Assembly (NCBI GenBank): GCA_037013495.1
Contig: CM072801.1
Location: 19,775,001 to 19,839,000, forward strand
Direction: 5' to 3'
Length of the DNA: 64,000 nt
Origin: Hippophae tibetana
Taxonomy: Eukaryota > Streptophyta > Magnoliopsida > Rosales > Elaeagnaceae
In this document: in pieces, positions 48,865 through 61,990 of the stretch
Numbering within the stretch: position 1 is the stretch's first letter
Layout of the letters: every line of letters begins with the position of its first letter
Program-made: the position numbers and the translations under genes
The notes under the pieces: model-generated
What the model was told of the DNA's origin: nothing
Database searches by the model: none
Seen by the model: the letters and a program-made list of their open reading frames with translations, nothing else

Positions 48865-49432
48865 ATGAATCAAGCTATTCTTTCAAAACTTGGCAACAAA
48901 TTTTGAGAAGATTTGGATTCAAATCTTAAGGTGAGAAATGTAGATTCTTTCCTTTAGAAAGATATTTGTGCTACTAGAGATGTTATTGATAAGGTTTGAG
49001 AAGGTATAAAGATATTGCATAATCCTTGGTTATCAAGATCCCATAATTTCATTTCTAAAATTAAAGATGAGCTCCTACAAGATTGGGTAAATAATCTTTA
49101 GGTCAAAGATTTATGAGCTTATTAGGGTTGGAATTGGAATTTGTTATAAAATATGTTTGATGATATATCAATCAATCTTATTAGTTGACTTCTACATAAT
49201 AAATTTATTTGGATTATGAATAATTCAAATTTATTTTCTATAAAGTCTACTTATAAATTAATAGTTAAAAAAAGTATGGATTATAAAAGTCACGATTTTT
49301 GGAAGCTATTATGGAAATCCAAACTACATGAAAGACATAAAGTGTTCCTTTGGATAAGCCATTGTCCGATTGTTGGTGACAAACAAGGAGGTCTATTTAT
49401 TTTACCCAATGTCTTATATTCCATTATATAAG
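48865..49432 (+). pseudogene. LINE ORF2 3' end, zf-RVT region
   Basis: Begins MNQAILSKLG (48865), the hallmark of the segment after plant L1 reverse transcriptase, then ILHNPWLSRSHNFISKIKD, and the zf-RVT domain with HDFWKLLWKSKLHERHKVFL (about 49290-49350). Several stops interrupt it. The text joins LTR-type sequence directly at about 49440. A second LINE end of similar kind is at 28320-29460. Confidence 0.75.
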
Positions 49433-49439
49433 GTTCATA

Positions 49440-50073
49440 ACTATAGATTAGTAATGCACATAATCATATAGTTAGGTATATTGTAATTGTAAGCATATTT
49501 TAGACATATCATGGGTTGATTTTTTAGTATGTATGTTAGGCTATGAGTGATGAATTTTGACTCGATTTAGATGCAGGTATTTTTTAAAATTACTCAGTAA
49601 TTTTTGGATAAAATATTTTTGGCACCTTAATGTGGTTCTCGACAAAGGCCTCATTGGATCCCTAAAGAGTTGGTCAACGAGGACCCTCAATGAGGGTGGT
49701 CATCAGTGGATGGTTCCTTTTGTAATTACCCATTCTTTATCTCTTCTCTCCTATTTTTTATGCATTAAAACTCTACCAAAATTTTCTCTAAAAATTACAT
49801 TTGAATCGCAATTTACTTTAAGAATGTTATACTATGTGTGCTACAGTGTTGTAGGTAAAATAGAATGCTTAAGTGTTGAAAGCTCTAGATTATTTTACTT
49901 TCTATGTGAGAACATTGTGAGACTATGTTGGGCAGTTATTGGTGAGTTCTTAATTCGTTCGTTGTTTGCGGTATGTGATTGAATGTGTTTCACACATAGA
50001 TAAATTTGTGGTTCGTGGTTTAAAGTGTTTCTTACTGTGGTTATTGCAAGTTCATGATTGAGGGTGGTCCTTG
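49440..50073 (+). repeat. Third copy of the gypsy-remnant LTR (partial)
   Basis: Aligns to 14150-14780 and 17830-18625: shared text includes CATATAGTTAGGTA, AAATTACTCAGTAATTTTTGGATAAA, GGTGAGTTCTTAATTC-type and TTGTGGTTCGTGGTTTA. It begins next to the LINE fragment and is cut at GGGTGGTCC (about 50073) by a member of the other LTR family. The open frame 49557-49982 is LTR sequence, not a gene. Confidence 0.65.
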
Positions 50074-51150
50074 ATGCATAAAGTTTGTATTTGTAAAATA
50101 GCTCATAAGTACATTAATCACTTTGTAAAAAATAATAAATATATTTTTAAGTTCGATCTAAAGAGGAATTACATGACTTTAAATAATTAAACAAATATCT
50201 TAAAAATAAATACAAAAAATAAACCTCAATATTTTGTAAATTTATTTGAGTTTTGAAAAGGCAAATTAATAACATAAAATTAAATTATAAGAATAGAATT
50301 GATTCAAATAAATATTAGATAGATAAATAATTAACGCTCAATGAAAAATTTATTAAAATTATTAGCTAATTAACCATACTTACTTAAAATTAACTAGGTT
50401 ATTAAAGATACAAATTAAGGCTATTGATTTTTCTTTTTTATATGAAAATATCCTTAAGCGAAAATAAGATTTTTTGTTAATAAAACTAATTAATATCTTT
50501 AGGTGAGGACTATCAACTGATTAAATTAAACTTTGTTTTGTTTCTAAGAAAATAAAAAAACCATCTAAATCATTGTTTTATGTGGAATATGTAATTTAAA
50601 TTCTTATTCAAAGTGTCAAAATTAGATCTTAAAAACTAATTTTTAGATTTTAAATCTATTAAGAAAAATATATTGTCAATATATTTAATAATAATAAATT
50701 TTGTAGAAATATTAAATGAAGAAGTAAACTCAATTTATTTTGTAAAAATATTCAATTAAATTAATATTTCACGAACATGACAACGTAACTAATATCTCAT
50801 GGTAATAATCAGGTAGATATGCTTAGATTTAATGAATAATCAATAAATTAAAAATAGCATTCAAAAAAATAAATAAAAATTAAATCTGTAAATACAATTG
50901 AATATAATTAAAATAAATACTTAAATTCATTCTTCAATATAAAGATAACTTATTGTAACAATTTGTAATCCCTAAAACCTTCAAAAACATTTGCATATAT
51001 TATTATCGAATCAAAACTATTACAAAAAAATAAAGAAAATAAACTTCTACTGTTCTTCAGCAAAATTCTATTTGAATTTGGTATATGTTTTTTTATATCA
51101 AATATTGAGAAAAAATGAGTGAATTTATAGCTGAGGTTTGGCAAGAAAAG
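50074..51150 (-). repeat. LTR copy C of the nested-element family
   Basis: Starts TGATGCATAAAGTTTG and continues with text alignable to copies A and B (AGTTCGATCTAAAGAGGAAT versus AGGTCGATCTAAGGAAGGAA; ATATCTTTAGG versus ATATCCTTAGG). Same orientation as A and B. Its right end is diverged and not defined. Confidence 0.55.
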
Positions 51151-54100
51151 TAGATTATGAAGAAAAAATCATAGCATGTCACAGTCCAAGTTTATCCATG
51201 CTACAAGCCGCATTATTTTTTGGTTCGCCTCACTTCAAACATAAAGGATCACATTGGGCCCAACTATTCCTCATCATAACTCAACTCAAGTAGCTTGAAA
51301 TTGATGTTTAAATACACTTTCATTCTGTCATGGGAACAAAAGAACCAATAATTCATCACCAAGATTTGCTTCAATTACAATCTCTATAAAGCCTTGAGGA
51401 TAAGGACTTTTACAATTACTATCAAAACCTCAATAACCTCCATGAATTTTCCCAAAAATGTATCAAGACTACAATTTATTCGGTGTATTGCACCCAAAAT
51501 TAATTTTCAATGAAATAAGTTTGGTGTAATTTCCTCCGCACTTGTCTTCAAATTTATAGTTATGGCATTAAAAGATTGAAAATTATGTACTAGCTTCGAT
51601 GTAAATTACAAATGTATAAAATTTTATGAGGAATAAATTTATTAACTACCACTTGTCTCCCATTTTATGTTATTATGCAAACTAAATACTAAAGACCCAA
51701 GTATTATTATTTTCAAAAACTCGATGTATAGTTGACACCAATGAAGTACTTTTACATGAATATAGCAATACTTTATAAATATTTTATAACATATTAAACA
51801 TTCGAAACTAAACCGTAAAATATACCCACACTAAATGAGCATACAATAATGTGTTTGATATATGCCTTCTAAAATCAAACAATCCTCACAAAACACATAA
51901 TCCTAATATTATTCAAGTAAATGTTAACATTATTTACAACAATATGGTTAATTTACATATGGTAATGATCGATAACTTAAAGTAATATATTATCAATTTT
52001 ATTTTCATAAAGCAACATCAATTTTTGTGGAAGGATCCAAGTCTTATTTCACCTCAAGTATTCCCAAACATAACTTCATAGCTATGAAATGACATTTCTT
52101 CATACCATAACTCATTTATCTAGCTAATAATGCATCTGACTACACAGAATAATGTGCGATTTTAACTAAGAGGATCCTACAGCTAACGCGCTCGTTAATT
52201 TTCAAATCAAAATAAAGTGACATTTATAGAAATACACAACACATATAAAACTACAAAATTCAAATAAATAACTTTAGCATCGCTTACCATTTTACAAGTT
52301 TATCTCTCATAAAGTAATCAATCCGAAAAAATCATTTCAACCCCACCAATCATTATGGGACACATGTAAGTACAAAAAAGATGTGAGAAGCCTTATAATA
52401 TTATAAATGGCTCCCTTCTCTTATAAAGATCTATCACCGATCACCCCAATAATATGATATGCTCCAAGGTTACTAACTTAAGCATTAGGGTGAGCTCTCA
52501 ATCTTATTTTATTTAATATGGCTCATAATACATATTGGATAAATTCCAAAAATACTTTTTTCACGTACCTAAAATGTTTTTTAAGCAAAGAACATTGTTT
52601 AGAATACATAAGATAATTATTTATAGATAAAATACCAAATTAAGTACGAATAGCATCCGAATTACACGAAATGAGGAACCTTATTTACATATATAGGTGC
52701 AATTTAATTAAAAAAATTAGACCAAAAATCAAAGATTCTTTGACATTACATCTCCAAACACATCTGCATGTTTCCATTTGAACGTTCAAGGAGCTCGCAA
52801 TCCATCAATCACAAACGAATACATATCCAAATATGGTGACTTCATAGAATTCAATACATTCAAATCGAGATCATTGAGAATTAAGCTCTTCAAAATTGAA
52901 TGATGTATATAATGCTGCACTTATTATCAATAATAAAGAAAATTATATCAGTATAATTAGGTGATCCAAAATTATAATTATGTCTTATTATTGTACTAGT
53001 TCAAACAAATTTTTTAATCATTTTATATACCATTACAAAATTTAGAAGTCTATTAATAATAATTTTTAATATTTGTGATTTTGAGTTTTTTTTTATAGAA
53101 AGTTACTCATTTTACTAACGATAGTTCAGATTTAATAGAATATTTTTTATTCATTTTTGAAATATAAAATACACTATCTCACAAAAATATTATGAATAAT
53201 TTTATATGTCATTAGAAAGTTGTAGAAATCTAGTTTCTAAAAAAAATTATTTTAATTTTTCTATAGAAATTTTGCTCTTTTTACTAAATATTATTCAAAT
53301 TCTACTAAATATCATTGATTTTTTTTAATATAATTACTAATAACTGCATATATTATTATAAAATGATTTTTAATTTTAATGCTCATTTTCTTTTAAATTA
53401 TAGTACAAAATTTAAATAAGCAATTCATGAAGTATGAACTTAGACCATATAAATAATTTGAACTCTTTTAACTCAAAAGGATGAAAATTAAAAATCAGTT
53501 ATCAAATAATAATATCTAATTAAATTTTTTCTTTTTTAAAATTGTAATTAAAAATTGATTATCAAATAAGTTTTATTTTTTCTCCAAATATTTTAAAATT
53601 AAAAATTAAATTCTAAAATTCAATAATTCAAAATTCAAAATTCAAATAATTATCAAAAATATTTAAAATAATTTAAATAAATTCTATTAAAAAATGAACT
53701 GTATAACTTAACTGAGTTGAATTCTACTCAACTCTTTTAATTAAATAAGTTAATTTGAGATGCAACTTACTCAAAATAAAATTAATTTTAACAAATTGAA
53801 AAAATATAACAAGTATTTCACTGCCATTTATTTTAAAAAATTATCCCATACAAACTTAAAATACAAGATTCCAGGTAATTGAGTTAAAAAAGAAACAAAC
53901 ATAAAGTTAACAAAATACAAAATAACAAGTAGAATTAAAATATATAATATAAACTAAAACAATAATTTAATATTTCATATATAATTTTCATATTTGTAAT
54001 ATTTTTTAAAATATATATAATTTTAATTTTTATTATTAATAATTAACTAATAAAATATATAATTAATTGTTTAAATATAATAATCATAAGAATTAATTAA

Positions 54101-54762
54101 TAAAATAAAAAAAATTCTACTTTTGTTAAATAAAATATATTTTTTAATGTGATATTTAATGTAGTAGATTGGATATGAAAAAATAATGTAAATTTTTTAT
54201 TATTTAAGTGCAAAAGTTACATTAGAATTGAGTTTTGACTTTTAAAACTGTAAAATAAATAATTCATTACTTCCAAAGTACGTAATAACATAACATTTTA
54301 GACCAATAAAATTTAAAATTAGTATAATTTATTTTTTGAAAAAACAAATATTGAATAAGAGACTGAGCGAAAAAATAATTTGATTAGTTAAAAATATATT
54401 TCAAAAGTAAGGAATAATACCTTTGGGTTGAAGATGTTCTAAATAAACTACCTTAAAAATTATAATAATAATGCATAAATGAAGTTACAAAACTAAATAT
54501 ACCCAAAACTCGGTTTCCTAACATTAAAACAAGAATGGAATAGAATAAGATAACCACAGAAATAAAGGGTGTGATTAATTATTATTCCTAGACAAAATGA
54601 GACCTTCCTAAAAATATATATATTCAGGAGAGACTAGAGAGAGGCTTCAATAAGTGGCATGTATATTTGTCTCCAGATACTATGGAGTTGGCACCATTTT
54701 TGCCCAGAATATGAATGTTCTTTGTAATGAATAAAGATGATATTCTTCTACTCTCTATAACT
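51151..54762. other. AT-rich intergenic, no gene seen
   Basis: The first part (to about 52500) may be more of the LTR element whose LTR is copy C, but no coding motif is visible. The rest is A/T-rich simple sequence. The 3' UTR of the phosphate carrier probably occupies the last 150 bases or so. Confidence 0.4.
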
Positions 54763-57700
54763 TTAGGCCGATACATTAGCTTCTTCAAGACGTCTGTTAA
54801 CTCCTCCGCTTGTAGGCCTAATACGTTTTTGAAAATAAGATGCAATTAGAACAATAAAAAATAAGAATGAACAAAAAAAAAGGGTGGGCATAATAACTAT
54901 GTTATTAAGACTCATTTAGAACACAGAGTAATAAATTTTAAATAAATATTTGAGTGTCGGATACGTTCATTTTATTAATTTTTTGTAAATTTATACCAAA
55001 TTTAAGTATCCAAATACCCATACATATGTGCATGTCAAAACACTTATACACGAATACTTAACGAAATATGAAAACTAAATAGCGTAGCATAATAATAATA
55101 CATAGGAAAAAGTAATATAACCAAAGAATTATCAATGGACAGAGTTCACAATATATCAGGATTCAGTTGACAAAGTTGTTACATTCATTTAGTAACATGA
55201 TTTATATTCATCGAGTAGTTGAATTATGCTTTATTTTTAGCTAACCAGGATCACATAAAGATATTTATAGATTTCAAAGGCCTGTGTCTATTGGATTCCT
55301 TATAAATATCTCCACTAATAAAAATCCATTGACTTTTGAAATTATTCCCACATGCAGCAAGTTGTCAAGCAGGATAGAAAAGTTTATTTCTCTAATGAAC
55401 AGTAACAATCTTTGTATTGTATTAATGGGCACTCAAATCTTGACTACAACTATAATGATCTTCAAAAATATTCATGCAAGCAGTATCTAAATTTTTGAAG
55501 CGTCCAAGTTTCATGGGCAGCCCAAACCAAAAGGTTATTTTGAATTTCGATAGGTGGTGAAGCTCGTAAAGTCATATTACTTTACTACTTATAAGCGAGT
55601 CTAAGCCACAATCCATTGTAATTTTATCCTAGTCCCGTACAAGTTGAGGTTTATGACATGATTACTGTTCCCCATTAATGGCTATATTTGAAAATTGAAG
55701 ATACGAATGAAGATTTTTATATATCACAATCATCATAATTACAATTGATGTGATAGTTTCTTATTATCTACAATTATGTGGATTACTTATCAATAATAGT
55801 ATGCCATATCAGTTATGATTTATTACAAAATTGTGAAAAATAGATTTTTTTTAGTTTAATGACATGAAATCATTACTAAAAGCAATCCAACTAGATGGCT
55901 GAATACCTAAACAATATCATACTTATTCAAAGGAAGAAAAAACATTTTCAATTTTGAAGTCTTATATGCCTTGATAATGACGCATTTGAAAGTTAGAAAC
56001 AGATTGCATTAGGCACAAATTAGGCACAAGACGTTGAGGGTCTGCTTCTTAAAGAAATTTTATGGACATTAATATATAACATGGCTAAAACTTAATAGTT
56101 TGTATCAAGTTAAATTCACTTACAGTCCACTTAGCACTTTAATGGTGTCGTAGAAAAACCACTGCATTGTGACAACAGGACCAACAAGTGCAATCCGAAC
56201 AGGGAGGCTTCTTCTAAATAAATTTCCTATTCCTATGTTTTTCATTGCCTGAACAATAGATTTCCATAGATAGTTAGTTAGCATCAGACAGCTATTGAAG
56301 GAATCCAAAGAAAATGTTCAGTTCACAATGTCACCTGCATAACTGTTTTAGCCTTATCGTTGTAAAGTGAAGTCAAAACGTTGTCGGCAGGATTAGAGAT
56401 GACGGTTCCAACAGCTCCAGCTGCACAGCCTGCAAAACATGTCACACCAAGCTGTTGGGCTCTTGAGCAATCTTCTTTTCTACTTTGAATTATATTGCGA
56501 TATATGAGGTCCACCGAGTGCTCAAACGTTGTGAACATTATCATAGAGACTGTCAAAAGAGTATTTTAAGTTAATAAATAAAATAAAAATGCTTTTATAA
56601 TTGATAACATGTATCAAATTACAAGCTAGATCCTTGATGTAATGAACAAAACCAAGATGACTTGAACAAGATTCTAATGAATGTTGTCGACCCTTGCATA
56701 TGGAAGCCAAAACTTAAACTCTAATAAGGTTGCAGAAATTTATACCTGTTGCTTCTGTTTCAAACTATCATCACTAACGTATTTCTTTGTTATAGTTTAG
56801 TGGCATAATTGGGATTTGGTTTTTAATTTATTTTGTTACCACTATGCTCTTAGTGGTATCTGTGCTTTTGCTCTCCTCAAATATATCTCATGTCTGCCCA
56901 GTGAAGAAAAATGTATGAAGAATTTAACAAATTGACCACTGCATTGTATACCATATAAATGCAGAAGCAGAAAGTTTTGTCCCAATCACCAGCCTAACTT
57001 AGGAATTAGTATATGTTTGACACCCACCCATGACAAGATTACACAATAGAGGATGGAAGGGGTAACCAGTTCATCAATGAAGACTGAAGAGGTAGAATAG
57101 AACTTTAGAAAACTAGAAGAAGGTCGTTCTTCTTTGCATTTTATTCCACATCTCTAGATCGTAATGTGCCAAAAATAGCACTCTTAACTCATAAATTGAT
57201 CAAAAAGAAACTCAAATGGAGAGAAATAGAGATTTTACATGGAAGATTTCGACCCCAAAGTGGCAAAAGTCCCCTATAGAAGCTGGAGTGAAAAATACAT
57301 TGGTAAGCTTAATTAAAGATAGCAAAGGAGAAAGAAAGACAAGTTTCCATAATATTTACCCAGCAAGACCTTCAGTTGAGTATACTTTTGGGAATCCATC
57401 CACCAAACCCTTTGCAAAACAGGGTTGTGTTTGGACACACACTTTGACAGCTTCAAACGGAGACAGAGCTACATCAGCAAATACTTGAGCAGAGGCACTG
57501 CTAAGAAAGTATATGGAACTCCTGCTATGATCTGGCAGGATGTCGGAGTAAAGCTTCTTAAAGTATTCATAGAGACCAAATTTACAGCCACCCTGAACAC
57601 CATATCCAAAAAACTTTCCAGACCAACCCCTCCATAATGAAGAAGGGCCTTGCTCCCTCCAGAGGGTAGAAAACCCAGAAGCAATTCTATTATATTTTCG

Positions 57701-60700
57701 TGGATTCACCTGAAAATATAAAAATTTGAATGTTTAGAGTTTAGACCAAGAAACCTTAGTTTGAAGCCTTGAAATAGATATAATACAGGTAAAGTCTTAA
57801 CAGGTACCATAATTCTTTGTAAAGGTACAAATTAGTACAAAAAATATACAGGGGTACACCATTAATACTGTATTTTAGAAAAAGTAAATAAAGTCCCCAC
57901 CATCATTTTTAAAACATCCCAAAATTTGTAAATCTTCCTCTCTTTTGTAAGGGTAATTGATTAACTCAATTTTTCCCAATTAGTTCTAATTTTGGAGTTC
58001 GAGATAGTGAAAGTGATCAACGACTCTCGAAAACATAGTAATATTTATACCGAACATCGTTAAATTTCTAGTATTTTTATTTTTCTCCTTTAATATCTAC
58101 AATAGTTTCTTGTAACATTATATTTCCAATATCATTATTTTGTCGGACTAATTTGAGTACTATTCATTTAAATCATAGGTGAATAGTAACTACTTAGAAT
58201 AGGAAAAATATACCCGATTTTCTCAACAATTGGTATCAAAGTCAAAGGTTTCTACCTAGACAATTGTTTGTATTCCGTTTGTTTGCTATTGGAATATAGT
58301 TACTAGTTGTAATATGAAGAAATGGCGGAAGAAAAGTCTCTCTCAAACAAAGACCAACTATCCACATCAGTTAGAACAATGGTTATAAATACAAGGTTTG
58401 AGGTGAAGTTTGATGGAACTGATCATTTCGACATATGGTAAGGTGAAGTTTTAGATGCTCTGTTTCAATAAGGTCTAGACATCGTCATTAAAGAAAAGAA
58501 ACCAGATGAAGCAAATGAAATCGAGTGGAAAAATATCAACCGATTGGTATGTGGTACAATCCGTTTGTGTCTCTAAAGAGAACAAAAGTACACGTTTATG
58601 AAGGAGATATCCGCAAGTAAGTTGGATAACAAGTTCATGAAAAAGAGCAGACATAATCGACTCTATTTGAAGAAGTTGTTCTGTTTTGAATACCTTCTAA
58701 GTATCACAATATACAACCACATTATTACTTTTAATCGATTAGTAGTAGATTTTGTTAAATATAGATGAAATTTTTAAAGATGAAGATTTAGCCTTGATGT
58801 TGTTAGCCTCCCTTCCTAATGAGTTTGATCACTTTATTACGAACTTACTCATTGGGAAGGATAAATTGTATTTTGAGAAAGTTTGTACTACTTTGTATAA
58901 TTATGAAATTAGAAAGAAAGATAAAAAAAAGAAAGCACGAATGAAGCAGTAAAAACATTGTCTGTAAGAGGGCATCCGCAAACTCGACAGAAAGGAAAGA
59001 GAGGCAGATCTCATTCAAAAAAAAGACTTGGTAAAGATGAATGTGCCTTTTGTCATGAAAAAGGTCATTGGAAGAAAAACTGTCTGAAGCTACAGAAGAA
59101 AGGAAAAATTGTGCCATCTGATGCATGTGTAGCTGAAAGCAATTCAAATTCAAATTCAAATTTTGCATTGGTTGGTTCGTCAACAACATCCTATCCTGGT
59201 GATTGGATTTTTGATTCAACGTGTACCTCCTATATGTCTCCTAATAAAGAGTGGTTCTTTAACTTTGAAGAAATAAAAGGTGGAGTATTAGTTCAAAAGA
59301 TCAATACTACAGAGAATCCCGCAGATATGATGACCAAGGTGATAACGGTAATCAATTTCAGATATTGTCTGGACTTTATTAACATCCTACAAATTTGAAT
59401 TGGTAATGGCGTCACTGATATAGAGATTGAAGAAATCATTTAACAGTCACTAAGTCGCTAAGGTGGAGATTTGTTGTATAGCTCCTTAGTGAGCAAATTG
59501 AAAAGGTTCCACATTGGTTAGGAATGAAGATGGGTATTGTATTTTGGGCTATAAATAAAGTCCCCTCCTCTACTTCTAAAACATTCCAAAATTGATAACA
59601 CATTTTACCCAATTAGTTGTAATTTTGGAATTCATCCATTTAGAGAAAGTGAAAGTGGTCAACGATGCCCGATATATAGGTAACATTTATACCAAATCTC
59701 GTTAAATTTCTGACATTTTTATTTTTCTACTTCAATATCTGCTTTAGTTTCTTTTAGCATTATATTTTCAATAGCATTATTTTGTTGGACTAATTTGAGT
59801 TCTATTCATTTAAATCATAAGTGAATAGTAAATATTTAAAATAAGGAAAATATACATGATTTTTCTAATAGTACACTATTAGTCTTTTTTTGCTAATATA
59901 ATAAAAAAAGTGTATAAAAAAATGTTAAATAGAATGCGCGTGAGAATTGACAATAACAAAATAGAAAGCTTACCATTTAAAAAAACATTTATTAATAGTT
60001 TACATTGGTCAAACTTGATTAAACTTTGTCAATCTAGTCCTTTTGTGGTCATTTTGGACTAAATTATACCTATTTGAAAATAGTAGGACTTCTAGTGTAA
60101 CCATTGAAAATATAATACTTTTGTCTACCTTTCTTGAAACCATGGCAACACTCGGTACCCAACCCCAATATAGAACTATAACAAAAAAGCCTTGGAGTTA
60201 GGGAAGAACAATCAAGCTCATAGCTTTTAAAATGGTAAGATTGCAGCTGCTGACTTTAAGATAGCAAACTCCTAAGGGTATGTTTGTTTCTACTTTTAAC
60301 ACCTTGTAAATGCGCTTCTGTTAACCCAAAAAAAAATGATTCTAGACCACACAAGAAAATACTTTTCAAAAGCGCTTTAGAGCTGAAATCACATCTTGTG
60401 CTTCCTGATAGAATCCCACATTATATGTGTTTCTTTTTGAAATTGTTTTCTTCTAAAACTGCTTTTGTGAGTACCACTTTAAACAAAATCATAAGTAAAT
60501 GGACTCCATATGTATCAATAAATACTTTAAGAGGGAGTTATATTTCATGGAAGAAGCAAGAGAAGGATTACAAGCATGACAATCTTTAATTTGTTTCCTA
60601 TCATACTTTCTTCGAAACTGGCTTTAGGCAGAGTAAAATCAGGAAAAGCTATAAAAATATGAAATAAAAAAGAAAAGCAACCTCAATCGACAAAAAAAAA

Positions 60701-61464
60701 AAAAACATGCAGACATTTCCAGGGGTGAATGCAGGAGTCTTCGTGTGAAAGAAGATGGATAACCCCCCCTTCTATAACCCATTTTCCCATTTTATTACTG
60801 CCCTACTAAATTGGCATTAACTGCATTTGTAAGAAACATAGATTCTTTAAGCAATAAAGAATGGTGATTAAACTAATGAATAACCTTTAATAGACTATGT
60901 TACTGGATTCACTTTTCTTAAACTACCGTGTCCAAGCGACATGATATCAACATGCTGCCTATAATTTGGTGTAAAAAAAAATAGAAAAATAGTTGTGCCC
61001 TAAGAGTCCGTTCTTGGTGTCTTGGTGTTTTAGAGTCCATGTAACATATGAAAATCTTGAAAAGCTCTTAAATGCCTGGGATAAGAGTTCCATCAAGGTG
61101 ATCAAAAGATATTTCCAAACATTTATGTATTGTAAAGTAATTGGACATAATCAAAATGAACAAAAATTGCTATGAACCCTTAAAAGAATGTCATGAAAAA
61201 CTTCCAAGTGCATAGATTTTTTAACCAACACAAAGAAAAACCCATTTATATTTTCACCTACAAATACAATAAACCCCTCTGAAAAAGAATCAAAACTATA
61301 ATAATAATGAAACTTGAAAAATTAACCTGCATATTAACTTTCAAGACATCAAGAGGGGTAATAGCAAGATGGGTAGTACCAGCACTGAGCATTCCTCCCA
61401 CAGTACAAAGTCCATAATACCCAGGTGAAAATTCTTCACAAAGCTGTACCTCAACCCCTCTCAT
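54763..61464 (-). CDS. PHT3;3: Mitochondrial phosphate carrier, PHT3;3 type, 308 aa
   Basis: Six coding exons on the minus strand: 61464-61327, 57709-57360, 57282-57239, 56549-56335, 56248-56124, 54817-54763; sum 927 nt, all GT/AG with matching phases. The protein belongs to the mitochondrial carrier family (SLC25), three repeats of two membrane helices, and imports phosphate into the matrix with protons for ATP synthesis. Motifs: GGMLSAGTTHLAITPLDVLK (repeat 1, PLDVLK), WRGWSGKFFGYGVQGGCKFG, PFEAVKVCVQTQP (repeat 2), LLPLWGRNLPFSM, and SNPADNVLTSLYN (repeat 3). Exon 3 is only 44 nt and is easily missed. Exon 6 (55 nt) encodes the tail beginning PTSGGVNRR. Length matches the Arabidopsis PHT3;3 group (about 309). 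Oddities: the usual Arg in the second motif (KVRVQ) is Cys here, and a TAA overlaps the exon-5 donor. Confidence 0.93.
57865..59874 (+). mobile_element. Internally deleted copia element in carrier intron 1
   Basis: Plus-oriented, antisense to the carrier. Two related terminal parts: 57865-58228 (left-truncated 5' LTR) and about 59472-59874 (3' LTR, starting TGTTGTATAGC), sharing ATAAAGTCCCC, ATTTATACC and TAATTTGAGT(A/T)CTATTCATTTAAATCATA. A tRNA-Met type primer site TGGTATCAAAG is at 58231-58241 and a purine tract AAGGTGGAG precedes the 3' LTR. About 1.2 kb of interior is left. Confidence 0.8.
58322..59398 (+). pseudogene. Copia (Tnt1-like) gag-protease remnant fused to pol end
   Basis: Gag text with stops: FEVKFDGTDHFDIW then a stop, KYTFMKEISASKLDNKF, then an open stretch 58752-58952 (DEDLALMLLASLPNEF, TTLYNYEIRKKDKK). 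After another stop, 58958-59398 has the zinc knuckle CAFCHEKGHWKKNC (59042-59083), a Ser-Asn microsatellite run (59141-59162), and the protease start IFDSTCTSYM, where the usual catalytic DSG is DST. Directly after EEIKGG the text jumps to KINTTENPADMMTKV, which is the extreme C-terminus of copia pol, so integrase, reverse transcriptase and most of RNase H were deleted. Not a host gene. Confidence 0.85.
60276..60600. other. Small transposon-like relic in carrier intron 1
   Basis: GGGTATGTTTGTTTCTACTTTTAACACC and repeated AAGCGCTTT/GTGCTTCC words resemble the element at 31707-31921, but a matching right end was not found. The open frame 60284-60589 lies in it and is not supported as a gene. 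Confidence 0.3.
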
Positions 61465-61990
61465 CTTCTCGATATCCAGAACCCTTTATCCTCCTCAAAA
61501 ACTGGTACCACCTTTCGAAGCTTAGCTCTGCTCTGCTCTGCACTGATAATTATTTTTCACTCCCCATGGCGGCTACACATTGCAAGAAAGAAATGGAAAG
61601 TTGGGTTTTGTTCGATTATGACGTATATATAATAGAGAATAACGAGTTACAGGTCCCGCCCTACACAACGCTAGACGTATATGTTCTCACGAGCAATTTG
61701 CCAATTGTAGGTTGAAATGTAAACAAAGAAAAGGAAAGATCTTTGTTTCTATATACGTGTCGAGTTTAGCATTAAAGTGAGTCCTTTTATGATACGTGTC
61801 AAGCTTAACTTTGAACCGAGTCAGATGCTTTTTCTGAGAGACTCACTCGCTTGTTTGCTATACGTCCACGTTCTGCCGTTCCAAAACCTCCAAAATATAT
61901 GGCTTAGTTTCTAACAACATGCCAAAAACGCGTCAACTACATTGTAACATTCTATTACTAGGTATATTGGGTTTAGTTTCACACGGATCA
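61465..61990 (-). promoter_or_regulatory. 5' flank of phosphate carrier gene
   Basis: Likely 5' UTR and promoter. The open frame 61425-61715 on the other strand overlaps carrier exon 1 and shows no domain. No distinct regulatory motif can be claimed. Confidence 0.4.

Noticed and set aside
49557-49982. 141-codon plus-strand open frame
   Set aside because: Lies wholly in sequence homologous to two LTR copies in the 14-18 kb region, where the frame is not kept.
54624-54845. 73-codon minus-strand open frame as a separate gene
   Set aside because: The real coding content here is the last carrier exon (54817-54763), read in a different frame after an AG acceptor; the longer frame is incidental.
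58752-59398. Two adjacent open frames as a host zinc-knuckle gene
   Set aside because: The order gag, CCHC knuckle, protease start and pol end between two LTR parts shows a deleted copia element.
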